Positions 10,676-22,550 of a stretch of DNA of 64,000 nt are shown here, in pieces (position 1 is the stretch's first letter; every line of letters begins with the position of its first letter). The notes under the pieces are model-generated. The model did no database searches. It saw only the letters and a program-made list of their open reading frames with translations, and was not told the origin of the DNA. The translations under genes were made by a program, and so were the position numbers. Source of the DNA: Dentipellis sp. KUC8613 (taxonomy: Eukaryota; Basidiomycota; Agaricomycetes; Russulales; Hericiaceae); NCBI GenBank assembly GCA_002286715.1, contig NSJX01000054.1, forward strand, positions 62,001 to 126,000. The letters are read 5' to 3'.

Positions 10676-11550
10676 CTCCTCCTCCTCCTCCCTCTCTTCA
10701 TTCTCGTCGCCATCCTCAAGATTCTATGACCCGATATTCAAAAGATACGCATGAAAGGGAGATCAAAACCCTTCTGAGTATGTTCGAGGCCTATCGCACC
10801 TCCATCGCCTTGCTTCTATCTACGTCGGTTTCTTCCATCAATATAATTGCGCCTCCATCTATCCTATCACGGGTGCTTTTCCGCTGCGTGCCCTGCGCCT
10901 CCATCACTATGACCTGCTGTCGTCTTCGACCAGAACATCAGATTCCTCGAGGCCCTTGCGTGGAGGTGCGTGGCAGGTGGCTCGCAAAATTGCGCAGGTG
11001 ATGCTGTGCTGAATATTAGGTTCAAGGCAACGCCTCTATTCCAGTCACAGCCTGGTGCTTTGGGGCTTTGCCTTGATCTTTGTCATGATCCTCACGGAAG
11101 GAAGCACCGTGCAAGTACCACAGGGTCCGAGTGTGCTCGTTGCCGCGTATCACTTCACCATCACACCGCAATGCTTTCTTTCTTTTGCTATGGATGAGTA
11201 GGGATCCTGGTATTGTTATATGCTGACCGATACGGTTGCCATAGCTGGCTGCAGTTGCCTGCGGCTTTGATTTCGAATTTCCTTATTATCTACCACATCC
11301 CACGCGCCAACTGCTTACGGGTACGCTGCCGAGCCCAATAGCTGCAATACAATAATGCTCCCCCGTGCACGACTGATGGCGGTGTGGGCAGCCTTGTTCT
11401 CCGGCGCCCTGCGCCGCGGCCTCATGCCATCGCGGGAGGCGGATCTGGAGAAGGCGTCAGAACAAAAGAGGTAATTATTGTTCTACGGGGAACCACGTGC
11501 GGCAGATCACGGCGTCAGGCTGTTCTCAAAGTCTTCGGATGTGCCCAAGC
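6344..11550. other. 5.2 kb stretch without a supportable gene
   Basis: Reading frames here are short, lack recognisable motifs and do not join through convincing splice sites. The longest (about 9475-10047 and 10017-10619 on the minus strand, 10471-11001 on the plus strand) have compositions expected of chance frames in GC-rich DNA. The region holds one CCT microsatellite (10643-10692). Around 11045-11200 one plus frame gives a hydrophobic stretch (LWGFALIFVMIL) that ends in a stop, possibly a decayed membrane-protein fragment. No tRNA or transposase was recognised. Confidence 0.5.
10643..10692 (+). repeat. (CCT)n microsatellite
   Basis: A nearly pure run of CCT/CTC triplets, about 16 units, interrupted by two CTT units at its 5' end. 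It lies in the gene-poor stretch. Confidence 0.95.
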
Positions 11551-11646
11551 GCCCGATTCGAGGTACGCCCCGTCCATTGGCTTGTGCATGGTCCCGTGCA
11601 GCACAAGGGCCGTCTGCACAATGACCGACCTTGTTCTCCATATAAG
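11551..11646 (+). promoter_or_regulatory. promoter block of membrane/disordered-tail gene A
   Basis: A block of about 60 bp (GAGGTACGCCCCG, then CATTGGCT, an inverted CCAAT box, then GTCCCGTGCAGCACAAGGGC) and a TATA box (CATATAAGC) at 11641. The same block lies before gene B at 18841-18940. TATA-to-ATG distances are about 120 and 119 bp. Confidence 0.65.
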
Positions 11647-11760
11647 CACTGGACAATTAGGTGGCCCGCCTTCCCCGCTTATCCATTTACCACCACCATC
11701 CCGCACTCACTTGCAAGCTCTCAACCAAGCACTCTATCGACTTTGGTCTGCGGCACCACC

Positions 11761-14700
11761 ATGCTGTTTGACCGCGTACTCACCTTCCTGGCGGGGGTGA
11801 TTACCCCCATCTCGATTCGCCTCATGGCAAACACCGTCATCGGTAGCTCTAATCTCGACTCCTCTCTCCTAGGCCTGGCCGTCAAGTCAGTCGTCTACGC
11901 CGGCACTCCCACTTACAAGGCCCCCACTACAACTGTCACCGCCACCACCACCGTCACCGCTACCATGACTGTCCTTCCGCCTCCATCCACCGTCACCGTC
12001 GTTTACTTTGCCGATCCGCACATGCAGACCTCAGTTGTCGAGATCCCCGCCTTGCCACCAAAATCCGTCATCTTGTATACGGTTGACCCGGAGCCGGAGG
12101 AGGAATTGTTCACAGTGGACACAGGCTCGGAGACCGACGACGATGACAACGCAGAGCGCGGGGTCTATGCGGCATACAAGACCGTACCGTCGCCACGCGC
12201 GAATACGCGTCTCGCCGTCGGTGTCGTCGCCCTCATCCTCATCACAGTACGTCTGTAGCCTCATGCCAGTGTGTGGCCCAGTACAGCGAAGATCCTGATG
12301 CACTTACATAGACATTCGGAATCCAACTTGGGAAGCCCAGCAAATCAGTGAGTGGGCGATCTTCTTTCTGTTGTTGTTGTGTATGTCAGTGGAGATCCTG
12401 ATCGCATGGTTCAATAGCCTCGCGTACATAAGACGCAGAACAGCGCGGGCCACATGAATTCAGCTGGACCCAGCCTGCGCGCAAAACGGCGCCTTCGAAT
12501 TGCAGCAGCGGAAATCGCGGTGCGTCTTTCGTCTGCGTCTCTGCTTTATGCTGCGAAAAGTACTCATATGTTCATATGTTCATTAGGTGCTCAAGCACAA
12601 GCTTCAACTTCAGCTTCAGAAGGCAGATGCAGATGCGCGCAAAGCAGTGAGTAACTCAACTGAGCTATGAGAAGCGCCAGGATGCTGATGGCGGTGTCTG
12701 TAGGCTCAGGTGGAGAACCCGAGCCAGGCCGCGCAACGCAACTTGGAGTACGACGCACGGGACCAGAATACGCAGACGGATCCCAGCGCCCTCGTACAGC
12801 ACCACGATCAGGACGTGCAGACTTTGGATTTGGTAAGTGCTTGTGAATGTGTATGTTGGACATGACGCTGACGGGATTCCGCTGCAGCATGACACGGACG
12901 CAGGCACTGAGCAGCCAGATGTCGACGCCGATGACTCGAACATGAGTGCACGCTGCACTGAAAAGTGCAAGCGCTGCTGTCGCAAGTCGAACCACGGCGC
13001 GTCGGACGAGGGCTCTGCCACCGCGGTCGCTCAGGACATCACCACGGCTCTCCCCGCCTCGACCTGGTCTTCTGCCCTCATCCTGGACTTGGTCACGGAC
13101 TGGGATGTAGACGCGGACGCTAGCACTGGCGATCGCACGCCGACAGCGATGGATACAAGTTCCTACACGGCACTGGTCACAACGGAAGACTACGACTCAG
13201 ACGACTCGTTTGAGTATTGCCCCGACAACAGAGATGCCTACCGGTCTCAGGCCCCGTCTCCGTCCATCGGCCCATCTTCTCCTCCAGCTCTGTCTCCGTC
13301 TCAATCCCCGGCCTCCACCATCATCGCCTTGCCTTCAAGCGATGAGGTGTTCGAAGCAGGTGTTCTGACTTTGGACGATGACACCAGCGATACATTCGTC
13401 TATCCGACAACAGAGGTCACTGGTGTGCACGCAGGTATCCCGTCCCCGGTCCTATCCCCAGCACTCGTCGCTGCTGTTGCGGCATTGTCTTTGGACGATG
13501 ATGCATGCCTCGACAATGACTCCTTCGTCTATCCGGGCATGGAGGATATTACGGACGCACAGACACACGCTCCGGCTGTAGACTCAGCTCTGCCTCTTGT
13601 CTCGACCTTTGAGGGCCCGTCCACTGCCACTGCCGCCCCGGCCATCGAGGAATCTGCCATGGACATCCCGCAGACCGTTGGAGAGTCTGCCGCCGATGAT
13701 GATGACTTATTCGTCTATCCTGGTGTGGAGACTGTAATCCACTCGACATCGGCTGTTGACGTGCAGCCGACTCAGACCCCGGCACCAGTGTATGTCCTCG
13801 ACACTCAGATGTTAACAGCCATTCGAGAAGCTGTCGCTCTCGCCCTGCATGATGCTCCCAACCCGTCGCCACCCGCCGCTCCAGCGCCGCCAACACCTTC
13901 TCCCGAGAACTCAGCACGCGATGAGAGCATAAGGCAGCTTGACGAGAGCGTCAGGATGCTCGGACGCGAGCTGCACGACATTCGGTCGCAGCTTCGGCAT
14001 ACGGTCGAGGTATTCGAAGGCCGCTCCCGTTCTACTATGCCGGGCACAGGCAACGTCAGCCCTTATATACCTGAGGCCATGTTCACACCTGTGAATGCCC
14101 GACCTCTGCATTTACCAGCACCACGGCACCAGCAGGTCCTCGCGCCCCAGACTCCGTTCCAGCAAAACGTGCCCCCGAGGCTTCAAGAACTTCGCTTGCC
14201 CGTATCCCGCGACCTCAACCCGAACTCTAGGCCCTTCGTCCCCGTCCCCATCCCCATCAGATCCAGCGATCCGGAACTCCAAGTCAACCCGGAACTCCAG
14301 CCCATGCGCCGCGAGATGAGGGCCGCCGCTGCTGCCGCTGCTGCCGCCGCTGCTGCCACTGCCGCCACTGCCGCCACTGCCGCTCTCGACGTCGCCGCCT
14401 CTCCCGTTGCCGCTCCTGCCCCCGCCTACGCGCTCAACAACTTCAACGACGACAACGTATCTGAGGCCGACGCCACCCCCGACGTCCACTCCATCGACTT
14501 CGACCCCGTCGCTGTGATCCCGCGCCCCGCCTCTGCACCTCCTACGTCCGTCCGCAGCATCTTGCGGAGAGCCTCCGCGGATGTCTACTTATACGTAGAC
14601 AGCATCGCTGACACCGGTCTCGATAGCGCCACCGACTCCCGCTCTGCCAGCCCCGCCGCCGCCGCCTCCGAACTCACTGACTCGGACACCCCCGCCGACC

Positions 14701-16550
14701 TCGACGCTCCCGCCACTGCCGAGCCCACTCCGACTTCGACGAGCCCCAGCACCGTGCCACAGACCGCCAATATCAAGCCGAAGCCCGTGGTCAAGCTCCA
14801 GACGTACCACGACGTCGCTTCGCGGCCCGAGGTCGCCGAGGGAACCGACACCGCCGCGCTCGACCCGGAGTTCAGCAGCACGCAGCCCACCGCGGACACC
14901 TTCTTCCCCGACGACGCCTCCAGCGTGGTCGTGTCCATCAGCCGCCCGCACAGCGCTGGTGCTTCGGCGACGGATGTTGAGGACGAGCGCGAGAGCGAGG
15001 AGGAGCGGCGGGCGCGTGAAGAGAAGGCTCGCGGGAAGCGGCCGGAGAGGAGCATGGAGAGCTCGTCGACGGCGGAGGAGCAGGAGGAGCAGGAGCGGGA
15101 AGAAGATGGATTGGTGAGTCTTTTCGCTGAGTCTGTGCGCCTTTGGATGCACGCTGATGCCATTATGCGGTTGTAGCCGTCGGAGATGGACACCCTGCTC
15201 GAAGCAGACGCCGCCCTGGCACGGGCTTTGCAGGAGGAGGAAAGAAGGTCGCCGTCGCTCCCTTATGCGGGCGAAAGGACAGAGGAGAAGGTGGCAGCGA
15301 CGGCGTCTGTAGAGCAGGTGCCGGCGGCATCGAGCAGCGGCGGGACTGGCAGCAGCAACGAGGTGAGTATCTGATTCTTTCGTTGCCCAGTATCTCTCAC
15401 TCATGGTTTCTTCGCGTACAGATGCACGAGGATCTGGACATGGACGTGACGGCCGGCGAGCCCACTCGGCCGAAGGCTGCGGCGACGATGGAACTGCAGC
15501 CATCGTCGTCGCAGCACGACGCTGATGGAGGAGCTGGTCAACTGTCCGACGCGGTCGAAGACCCGTCACCCTCGCTCACCGCCGCCGCCAACCCCGCCCC
15601 ACTTGACGCTCCATCCTCGCACACGGACCGCATAGCGTCCTCATCCCCGGCCCCGCCTCCTTCGCCGCCTCCTGAGTCGCAGTCGCAGCCGAGCAACGAC
15701 GAGGTGAGTATTTCAATTCAGGATTCGCCGTCATGCAATCTCTGACCTGCTGTTTACAGCCGTCTCTGGCGGGCGACGCCCCGAACGCCGACGACAAGCC
15801 CGCATCACACACCCAGCCTCCCCCCAACGACGTCCACCCCGCACCAGTGATCGAGGTCCCCGAGGCCGATACCCTCGATGGAGAGGCGGATACCCTCGAC
15901 AGGCTGATCAACAGGCAGCAGGATAGCCTCGACGCCATGAACAAGCGACTCGAGAACAACGAGGTGAAGGGGTTCGTACGCACGAACGTCGTCAACGAAG
16001 CGAAGAGGCTGCAGCTGAAAATCAAGGGAGATAAAGTCAAGGTCAGTGCGCTACGGGCAGAGGCTCAGGCCTTGAGAGACGCGGCAGTGGAGGCATCGGT
16101 AAGCTTTCTAGTTCATATCTCTTGCAGCTTGCGAATCTGATTTCAATTGTGTTCAGCAATTGTCGCAGGAGGGCGAGATCCGCGAGGTGAAAGCGGGCTC
16201 GGATGTTCAGGCGACGGAGGAGGAAGACGTCCCCTCCGTGGAAGGTGACGGCGTACAGCCCTCGGAAGACGAGGGCGCGCGTCCCGCAGAGAGTTCGGTG
16301 AGTCCACTCGCGCTGTCTTCCGACTTGTTTCTAACCTGCGTGTGCTACTCAAGGACAATCATCACTGAGTGATTCCAGGACTGCAGGAAGGGCCGGAGGG
16401 TAAGGGCAGGGTGGGGAGTGCGGGCGATGACGGGGGAAGGGGTCGGTTCCGGCAAGTGAGGCCGAGGGAACCATAGAAGAGGAGGTCGACCGCGTCGAAG
16501 ACGAATTGGGGCACGCCGCTTCATTCTCCTTCGTGCGCGGTCGCGGGTAG
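11761..16550 (+). CDS. one-pass membrane protein with very long disordered tail, paralogue A
   Basis: Unrecognised family. Proposed exons: 11761-12246, 12312-12347, 12418-12519, 12587-12646, 12704-12832, 12888-15113, 15177-15362, 15422-15703, 15760-16098, 16157-16297 and a last exon ending near 16550, all phase 0, giving about 1,360 residues. An N-terminal hydrophobic segment (about 3-22) and a Thr/Val-rich ectodomain precede a helix, LAVGVVALILITTFGIQL (about 150-168). The tail is acidic and low in complexity. It has three FVYP repeats after Asp runs (about residues 441, 484 and 546), one weaker SFEYCP (about 379), an Ala tract near 750, coiled-coil-like segments (IRQLDESVRMLGREL) and DAALARALQEEE near exon 7. 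The C-terminus is uncertain: the exon may stop at 16459 or 16476, but ELGH at 16503-16514 matches gene B. Exons 1 and 2 have exactly the lengths of gene B (486 and 36 bp). Function unknown. Confidence 0.72.
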
Positions 16551-16830
16551 CTCCAGGTTCGTCTCAACACGGACCTCAGAGGACCCGGGAGAGACGCAGA
16601 TCGGGCCCGGCCTCAAGAGGCTCAAACCAAGGGGCCCGTGTCTGCGGTCTTTCCGAGAGATGGCCATTTCTTTGGCCATGCTCTCGCTCAACATGAAGTG
16701 GGCTCAACCCCATCAGCCGACGAATTCAATATCGTCGAGAAGAGGACGCTCGCCGAGTTCGGCCGCACAGGCTGCAACTAAGGAACTCGAGCGCTGTCGC
16801 CCTACCACCAGCCGCATGAAGGCTGCGATG

Positions 16831-16938
16831 TTTTGTTTTCTTGTTTTGTTTGTATTGCTCTCGTTGTGGATTGTCTCGTATCTGTCTCGTCTCGTATTTG
16901 TCTCGTGATGTGTGGTCTCGTTCTGCTTTGTTTCGTGG
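16831..16938 (+). repeat. T-rich, TCTCGT-repeat 3' flank of gene A
   Basis: TTTTGTTTTCTTGTTTTG runs into repeated (T)GTCTCGT units. The same arrangement follows gene B at 22551-22668. It is probably part of the 3' untranslated region. Confidence 0.7.
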
Positions 16939-18840
16939 TACTTGCTACTGCTGATATCATCTCGCACTCGTCTCTGATTTGGATCTGCTCTGTTGTGTGT
17001 CTGTGCATGGTTCGTCTTGCGTGTTGTCAAAATGCATTGATTCCACACTTCCCCCAATTGTGAATTGTTTTTGTGCAATATTTTAGAGCTTTTTAGCACG
17101 ACACCAGTCGTTGGAAGTCGATTCACTGGACAGCCGACGCGTTCGAGCGCTGCACAACGCGGCATCGTGGTTGAAGTCCACCACGACAAGCAATACCGAC
17201 TTTCGCTCCCATGTAAACATTCTCGATTGTCACAAGCATAGCAACGAACTCGTTTCATATAATTCAAGAGGCAGCGGTTCAAATGACCGGCGTTTGCGGT
17301 CAGTCTCTTACTTATTGCCGCTACTGAAGCACACCCGGGCTCGCGAAGAACGCAAACGCACCGAGACACACCCTGTCTCTTCACGGTCGTTCCTAAACCA
17401 AATTGCCAGATCTATGCCCATTCTCCCCGCTGTCGATTTGGCTTGATACGATAGTAGCTTTCTGCCGTTACCGCGCGGCTCGGTCAGCGGCCCAAGGGGT
17501 TCTCAACGTCGTCCGTCGTCCGTCAGTGGATCGCTATATTGTCTCCTGCGTCTTGGGAGGGATCGCCGGCTTGGGACTGCGCAAGGCTTGGAGACACGAG
17601 AAAGCGAGCGGGGAAGCGACGTAGACGAGAGGATTCCGAGTGTCGTGCGGGGTAGAGATACCTGACATCCGCTGAGGATAGGACCATTGTCGACCGGGCA
17701 TGCGTCACAGCGCCTAGGTGGGTACTGTCGCAATCATCATGGTTCTGATTTCGACTTCTACTAGCTTCTAAAGCCTCCGACGCCCGTCACTCCTCCGTTC
17801 GGCGTGGCTCGTCAAGGTCCATCAGCGCTCGGTCCGTCATCCCGTATGCTTCTGCCTCTTCTGCACCACCTGGACCATAGTCTTCGCACCCTTCCTTCTA
17901 GTCATGGGAAGGCCCTCAAGACTCCAGGCTTGTGGTCTGAAAGACTTGCCGCACATGGTAAGTACGTATTCTGTACGTCGCGGCGATAGCACCCTTTCTT
18001 CCGTTTCTGACCGCATCCTTTAGGTTTCCATTTACGAACAAGGCGTCCTCCCCACGATCTAGGTCACGGTGCCCTTCCTCGCCCAGCTCACCAGCTCCGC
18101 GTGATTGCAGCCTTGCAGGTACGCGCGCCTGATCATTATCTCAAGGTTTTCGCTCATTATTGTTTCCGTGCCCACTTCCATTTCCGTCGATATGACTCTG
18201 AATCAGTCCTAGTCCCATCACGCCTCCATTGCGCCGCCGCCCTATCCCACGACCAGACTCTATCTCTCCCATCGCGGCCGATCCACCGCCTTGTGCATCG
18301 TGCTCACTGCACGGACGGTGCGTGGCTCGCACATTTTGCCGCCAATATCGTGGTAAATAATAGGGTCCATGTCGATGCCGTACATTTGCCTCTCAGGCGC
18401 AGTGCCGAGCCCTTCTCCTTACTGGTTGCTCGTGACAAACCGCTATGCATCCCGGCCGAGGACAAATCTCACGAAAAGGAAAGCACAACCATGATCGTAG
18501 CTTTATGGATGCCAATGGATCCCGATTTTCTTCACCGATCGCAGGACTGACCTGCGGGTTTCGATTTTCAAATGTCTCAGTACTTATCTATCGCGCAACA
18601 TACACCACTGCAGCTGAGCTATGCTTGACCTGATATCTGCGCTACGATAGCGCGGGCTAGCGCCCGTTCGGACCTCGGCTGATGGACGGTGCACCTCCCT
18701 TGTCCTCTATATGGTCCTTCATCAGCACGAGTCCGCGGACCCAGGTGCGGCCGTGGCAACGGAGAAGACCCTCTGCAATTGTCTTGCGGGGATCCACGTG
18801 CTCGGGTAGATCACGAAGTCAAGGCCTTCGAAGTTAGGCC
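16939..18840. other. 1.9 kb between the two paralogues, no supportable gene
   Basis: No intact gene was found. Around 17840-17950 one plus frame reads FCLFCTTWTIVFAPFLLVM, which looks like a membrane helix. It runs to a donor-like GTAAGT, then continues after an acceptor near 18024 as VSIYEQGVLPTI and meets a stop. This could be a decayed membrane-protein gene, but it could also be chance. Confidence 0.4.
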
Positions 18841-18940
18841 CCCGATTTGAGGTACGCCCCGCTCATTGGCTCGAGCCCGGTCCCGTGCAGCACAAGGGCC
18901 TCCCCCTTCTGCGCCATAGCCATCCTTGTTCTCCATAAAA
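18841..18940 (+). promoter_or_regulatory. promoter block of membrane/disordered-tail gene B
   Basis: Matches the gene A promoter: GAGGTACGCCCCG, an inverted CCAAT box (CATTGGCT), GTCCCGTGCAGCACAAGGGC and a TATA box (CATAAAAG) near 18935. Confidence 0.65.
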
Positions 18941-19053
18941 GTGCACAACAATAGCGTCCCCACTTTCTCCCCGCTCACTCGTGAATTACTACCTCATCCC
19001 AGAGCTCCCCTCGTATCTAGCAACTTTATCCTCTCGCCACAGCAGCTTCCACC

Positions 19054-22000
19054 ATGCTGCCTTTGGCTATCGTCTCCTTCATAGGAGGCCTCCTCCTGGC
19101 TCCCTTCTCTACTCGGGTGGCGCTCATGGCGTCGCAGCAGGTCACCGGTTCTACCTTCCCCGTCGTCGAATCCATCATCCACAAGGCCCTCGAAGCCTAC
19201 GCCGCCGTCGACTACGTCCTCGCCACCCACCCCAGCCGCACAGTCCAGAAGCCCTCTACCGTCATCGTCACCACTACCACCACCGTCTTCGTCTCCGTCA
19301 CTCCCCCGGCCTCGACCCTCAAATTCCTCTTCAACGACGGTCTCGCGGGTCCGCAAACAGCTCTCTCCGAATCAGCAGCCATTCCGGACGACGTACTTTT
19401 CTGGTACCGAGCACCGAAGACCACTGAAACTGATATCGACGAGAACGGATTCCCCGTCTACTTGGGCACTACGGCCACTCCTGCGCCTCGCGGGAGCGCA
19501 GGCTGGGCCGTCGGCGTCGTTGCTTTGGCTTTCACCCTCGTACGTCTCCTTTCACTAGTGTGGCCCAGTGTTCGCAAGTGCGTGGCGAGCGTGCTGACGT
19601 GCCTCTCTAGACCTTTGGTGTTCAGATCCGGCAGACGGGCAAGGCGGTAAGTACTGGTACCTGTGCAGCGGTGTTAGTGCTAACGAACTCGTACGCAGCA
19701 GCCCCGCAAGCAGAACGACCTGTCGCCGTCAGCGGAGCAACAACCCACTATCCACAATGCCAGCGCCCCTGACACGCAGCAGCAGGAGACGGAGCAGGAT
19801 ATACATCCGGTGCGTGTTCTTGCTGGTGGTGCGGTGCGCAGCATGCTGACTTGCCCGTGTTCCATCATTCAGCAGGTAACCCCCGCACTGAAAGAGAAGC
19901 GCGCGCCCAACACAATGATGTTCGACAGAGACCTGAGGAAGTGGGTGCCGAGATCGCAGTGGTCGCGGGGCACACCTATCGGCACGCCACGATTCGGCCA
20001 GACGTCAAACGGCTTCTCCCATCTGCAGGTGACGACGAGGAGCGAGCCGCCGCGCCCGCACTTGTCGCTTCCCGAGGTTGGCGACTCGCACCCGGCACCT
20101 CTCCGGCCTCGTTCCAGCACTGGCATGCATGGCATAGTTGAGGTTGATGATTCGGTTTGGGCTACCGAGAAGGAGTCGGGGCAGCGCGCGCAGGAAGAGA
20201 AGGAAACGATCGACAAGCCGGCGAGTCCCCGCCCGTCGGCTGAAGTGGTGAGTTCTTCGGTCTGGGTTCATATCGCATTGAGCAGGCGCTGACGAAGAGT
20301 CGTAGCTCCCGCAGCCATCACTGGAAGAAGTCGTTCAACAGCAAGACGATCAGCATCCTACGGAGGACGCATCGCCGGCAGAGGACGCAATCATCGTACA
20401 AATCGCAGGCCCCGCAAAGGACGCAGTACAGGTAGAAGACGCAGAAGTTGCGGCGCCCGTCGAAGACGTAGAAAGCGTGACACCGGCGGAGGCAGCGCCC
20501 TCGGACACAACATTGACGGAGGACGTTACACTGGCGGAGGACTCGACATCTGTGGAAGGAGCATGTTCGGAACAAGGGCAATTAGCACCGGCTAGCGGCA
20601 CAAGCGAGGAGGTGAGTGCCTAGCTCTACTTTATCATGACATCAACTGACGCTGATGATTTGCTCGTCGCGTAAAGATCCAGTCTACTGATGGCACCCGC
20701 TCGGCAAGCCCGGAGCCCGCTCAGTCCGAGGCTGCGACGGCGCTGCATGCGCAGGCAGCGCCGCCGCAACCTCTGGGTGAGCAGGCTCCTCCTCAGGCAC
20801 CCAAGGCTGAAGAACCCATCACCATCACGCCGCCGCATGCCATCATCGACCCTGCCCAGCCTTCCCCACTTTCCCCCGCGACCACCTGCAGCCCCGTCCG
20901 CACCCCAACTCCGCTGCCCGACCAGACTCCGACTCCCCCAGACACGCCACCCCGAGCCTCTTCCATCAACCGCATCCCATCTCCAGCTCCCCCGTGCAGT
21001 CCGTCGCCCACCATGACGGAGACGTCGATTTGGGACAGTCGGTGGGCGCCGAAGGCCGAGAAGGCGAAGGTGAGTGATTTAGACTTCTGTCAGACATGGT
21101 TCTAATTCAGAACAGGTGGCGGCGGAACCGGCGCCCGCACAGCGGTTGACCAACAGTGAGGTAAGTGCTTTCGTTCGACCTCGACATGACTTCAATTTGC
21201 TCAACAAACATATCAGCAGGAGTCGTCCGCGGCTCAGACGGCACCTAGCGCCATCGACGGCGCGCGGCCTGCGCCGGCGACGTCAGAACAGGAGGAGTCT
21301 CCCAACGAGACCTCCATCTGGGACAGCAAGTACGCGCCGAAGGGCGAGAAGGTGATGGAGGTGAGTGTCTCTTTGTTCCCATCAAACGTGATCCTAATTT
21401 GGCGCAGTACTTGAAAGAACAGGAGCGCCTCAAGCAGGAGGCGTTGAAGAAGAAAGAGGCGGTAAGTGCTCCTGTTTCGCGAAGTCACGCAATTCTAAGC
21501 GATGCGCCGACAGGAGGCTCTCTACGAGCAGCTCTTGCCCGAGCCGGTCGTCTACGTCGAAGACGTGCCCGAGCCTGGCCCCCGCGAGCCGCCCATCGGA
21601 GGCACCAGCGAGTCGCGCTGGGCCGAAGGGGGCAGCTACCACAGGGCGGCGGAGCTCGACAAAGAAGTGCGCGCACTTCATAAGGAGATCGGGAGGCTCG
21701 AGACAGGAAGCGAGAGCGAAAGGAGCAGGGCCCGTCAGCTGCGAAAGGCAGTGGAAAGAAAGAAGAAGGCTGCCCTCGAGCTGCGGAAGGGCACCGCCGA
21801 TGTAGCGGTAAGTTTCATTGCCTGTTCTCAAGTATGAATGTGGTCTGAAGGTGCCTTTCGGGTCACAGAGCCGCGCGGAGACTTCGCACCAGCCGGAGTC
21901 AGAATCCAAATGGGGTCCGAACGGCGAGTGGACGCTGGAGAAGAAGGCGCGAGAGCAGGCGTCCGCGGGAGCATCGGTAAGTCCTTCGTACTCTCATGCA

Positions 22001-22344
22001 AACCCAGCTTGAATAATAACCATCAGTCCTACGCCAGGCTCCCAACACCAGCAACGGACGAGGCCCCGGGTACAAGAAGCACCACGGGCGACACCCGCCC
22101 CACCGCCGCGGCGGAAACTGAGGAGCAGGAACTGGGGCACGGGGGGTGGAAGCAGGTCCCGGTGAGGGCTGGGCGCGGGCGAGGAGGGCGAGGGGGTCGA
22201 GGTGGAGGAAATCCCGGGCGGGGTGGAGGTGCCGGGCGCGAAGGAAACGCCGGACGCGGTGAGGGCGCCGCCAGAGGTGGCGGCGCCAGGCGCGGTGGGC
22301 GCGGCGGACACGCTTTCCAGCCGCACGACGCCCACCGCGCCTAA
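19054..22344 (+). CDS. one-pass membrane protein with disordered, RGG-tailed cytoplasmic region, paralogue B
   Basis: Unrecognised family, paralogue of the gene at 11761. Exons: 19054-19539, 19611-19646, 19699-19809, 19873-20247, 20306-20611, 20677-21069, 21116-21160, 21217-21360, 21408-21461, 21514-21807, 21869-21976 and 22027-22344, all phase 0, about 889 residues. An N-terminal hydrophobic segment and a Thr-rich ectodomain precede the helix GWAVGVVALAFTLTFGVQI (about 150-168). The tail carries two copies of TSIWDS(R/K)(W/Y)APK (about 554 and 616), then ESRWAEGG and ESKWGPNGEW. Next is a charged coiled-coil-like stretch (LDKEVRALHKEIGRLE). It ends in about 45 residues of RGG/GRG repeats. 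RGG boxes usually bind RNA or protein, so a membrane-tethered RNA-associated role is possible but unproven. If the N-terminal segment is a signal peptide the long tail is cytoplasmic. The first helix could instead be an anchor. Confidence 0.78.
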
Positions 22345-22550
22345 ACAGGTCGGTCCCCGCCACGCTAGGTTACGGATCGAGGTCAACCGCACCATACGCG
22401 GGAGTCCCTCGCCAGTCGCACGACGGTGCGCTGGTCGCGGGCGGCGGGGTTCCATAGTCGGACCCCGCAGCAACAGGGAGGTACACCCGACTCGGCCGAG
22501 AGGCTACCACCAAAGAGTCGCGGTCGTGCGCCCCTGGCCATCCACAGGCC

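Noticed and set aside
13549..15569. Long minus-strand open frames opposite gene A (up to 326 codons)
   Set aside because: Shadow of the biased codons of the plus-strand tail; the plus frame is in register with eleven phase 0 exons.
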